A program made the position numbers and the translations under genes. Below are positions 62,421 to 62,470 of a stretch of 62,470 bases of DNA, in pieces. Under the pieces are notes generated by a model. It saw only the letters and a list, made by a program, of their open reading frames with translations, did no database searches and was not told the origin of the DNA. Each line of letters opens with the position of its first letter. Position 1 is the first letter of the stretch. Location: assembly GCA_910577105.1 (NCBI GenBank), contig CAJTMB010000018.1, forward strand, positions 1 to 62,470, in the 5' to 3' direction. Origin of the DNA: an uncultured Lachnospiraceae bacterium (GTDB lineage: Bacteria; Bacillota; Clostridia; Lachnospirales; Lachnospiraceae).

Positions 62421-62470
62421 AGTTTCCGCATTTTGCATGGCGGCAGCCCCGGCGTGCATTTGATTCCATA
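62421..62470. repeat. Palindromic repeat, family A, partial copy cut by the window end
   Basis: The sequence matches the left arm of the element at 31630-31679 over 49-50 bases with about five differences, including the trailing TTTGATTCCATA. The rest lies outside the window. Confidence 0.85.

Overview
The window looks like the chromosome of a Gram-positive, low-to-moderate GC, anaerobic Clostridia of the Lachnospiraceae type. The evidence is Shine-Dalgarno-rich starts, a YesM/YesN-style two-component pair, a T-box leader, lipoprotein boxes, ClpC and RadA, an anaerobic class III ribonucleotide reductase, and DUF1540 and C_GCAxxG_C_C proteins. No species can be named from the sequence alone.

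Layout. (1) 1-4914 is an AT-rich accessory element lying against the 3' end of a tRNA-Leu gene. It carries a zinc-ribbon protein, a first tyrosine recombinase, a stem-loop whose loop reads CAGTATTAC, a Rep protein joining an HUH endonuclease to a superfamily 3 helicase in the manner of CRESS-DNA viruses, and a second tyrosine recombinase next to the tRNA. (2) 4915-5145 holds tRNA-Leu (anticodon AAG) and tRNA-Trp. (3) 5339-29602 is a beta-1,3-glucan sensing and utilisation locus: a soluble LacI-like/GGDEF sensor, an AraC-type response regulator and a histidine kinase, a sugar ABC importer, two inverting glucan phosphorylases, a beta-helix lipoprotein, a chemoreceptor and a 1959-residue surface GH16 laminarinase with many carbohydrate-binding modules. 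(4) 29724-36845 is housekeeping: radA, a conserved small protein, clpC driven by a GntR-family regulator, an SH3 surface protein and a zinc-ribbon/HTH protein. (5) 36887-40352 is purE-purM-purN-purD. (6) 40470-45285 holds an M29 aminopeptidase, small membrane proteins, pyrE, an acetyltransferase and a type III toxin-antitoxin system with two exact 50-nt antitoxin repeats. (7) 45452-62306 holds a large solute-binding lipoprotein, nrdD-pyrF with an NrdR-like box, HelD, a TPR lipoprotein, a hybrid sensor kinase, a DUF1540 protein, a T-box-controlled small membrane protein plus thrS, a C_GCAxxG_C_C protein and a SEC-C protein.

How it fits together. The glucan locus reads as a pathway: GH16 cuts beta-1,3-glucan at the surface, the binding protein and two permeases import oligosaccharides, and two phosphorylases release glucose 1-phosphate. 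The kinase/regulator pair and chemoreceptor couple this to expression and movement. No ATPase subunit is encoded here, so a shared MsmX-like ATPase elsewhere is assumed.

The most unusual item is the CRESS-like replicon at 1936-3396, because an HUH-SF3 Rep, a viral-type nonanucleotide stem-loop and candidate iterons sit together in a bacterial chromosome. Second is the type III toxin-antitoxin locus. Several families of long palindromic repeats (31630-31814 and 62421-62470; 45322, 61605 and 61741; 53322; 53677; 60302) occupy most of the larger intergenic gaps in the second half.
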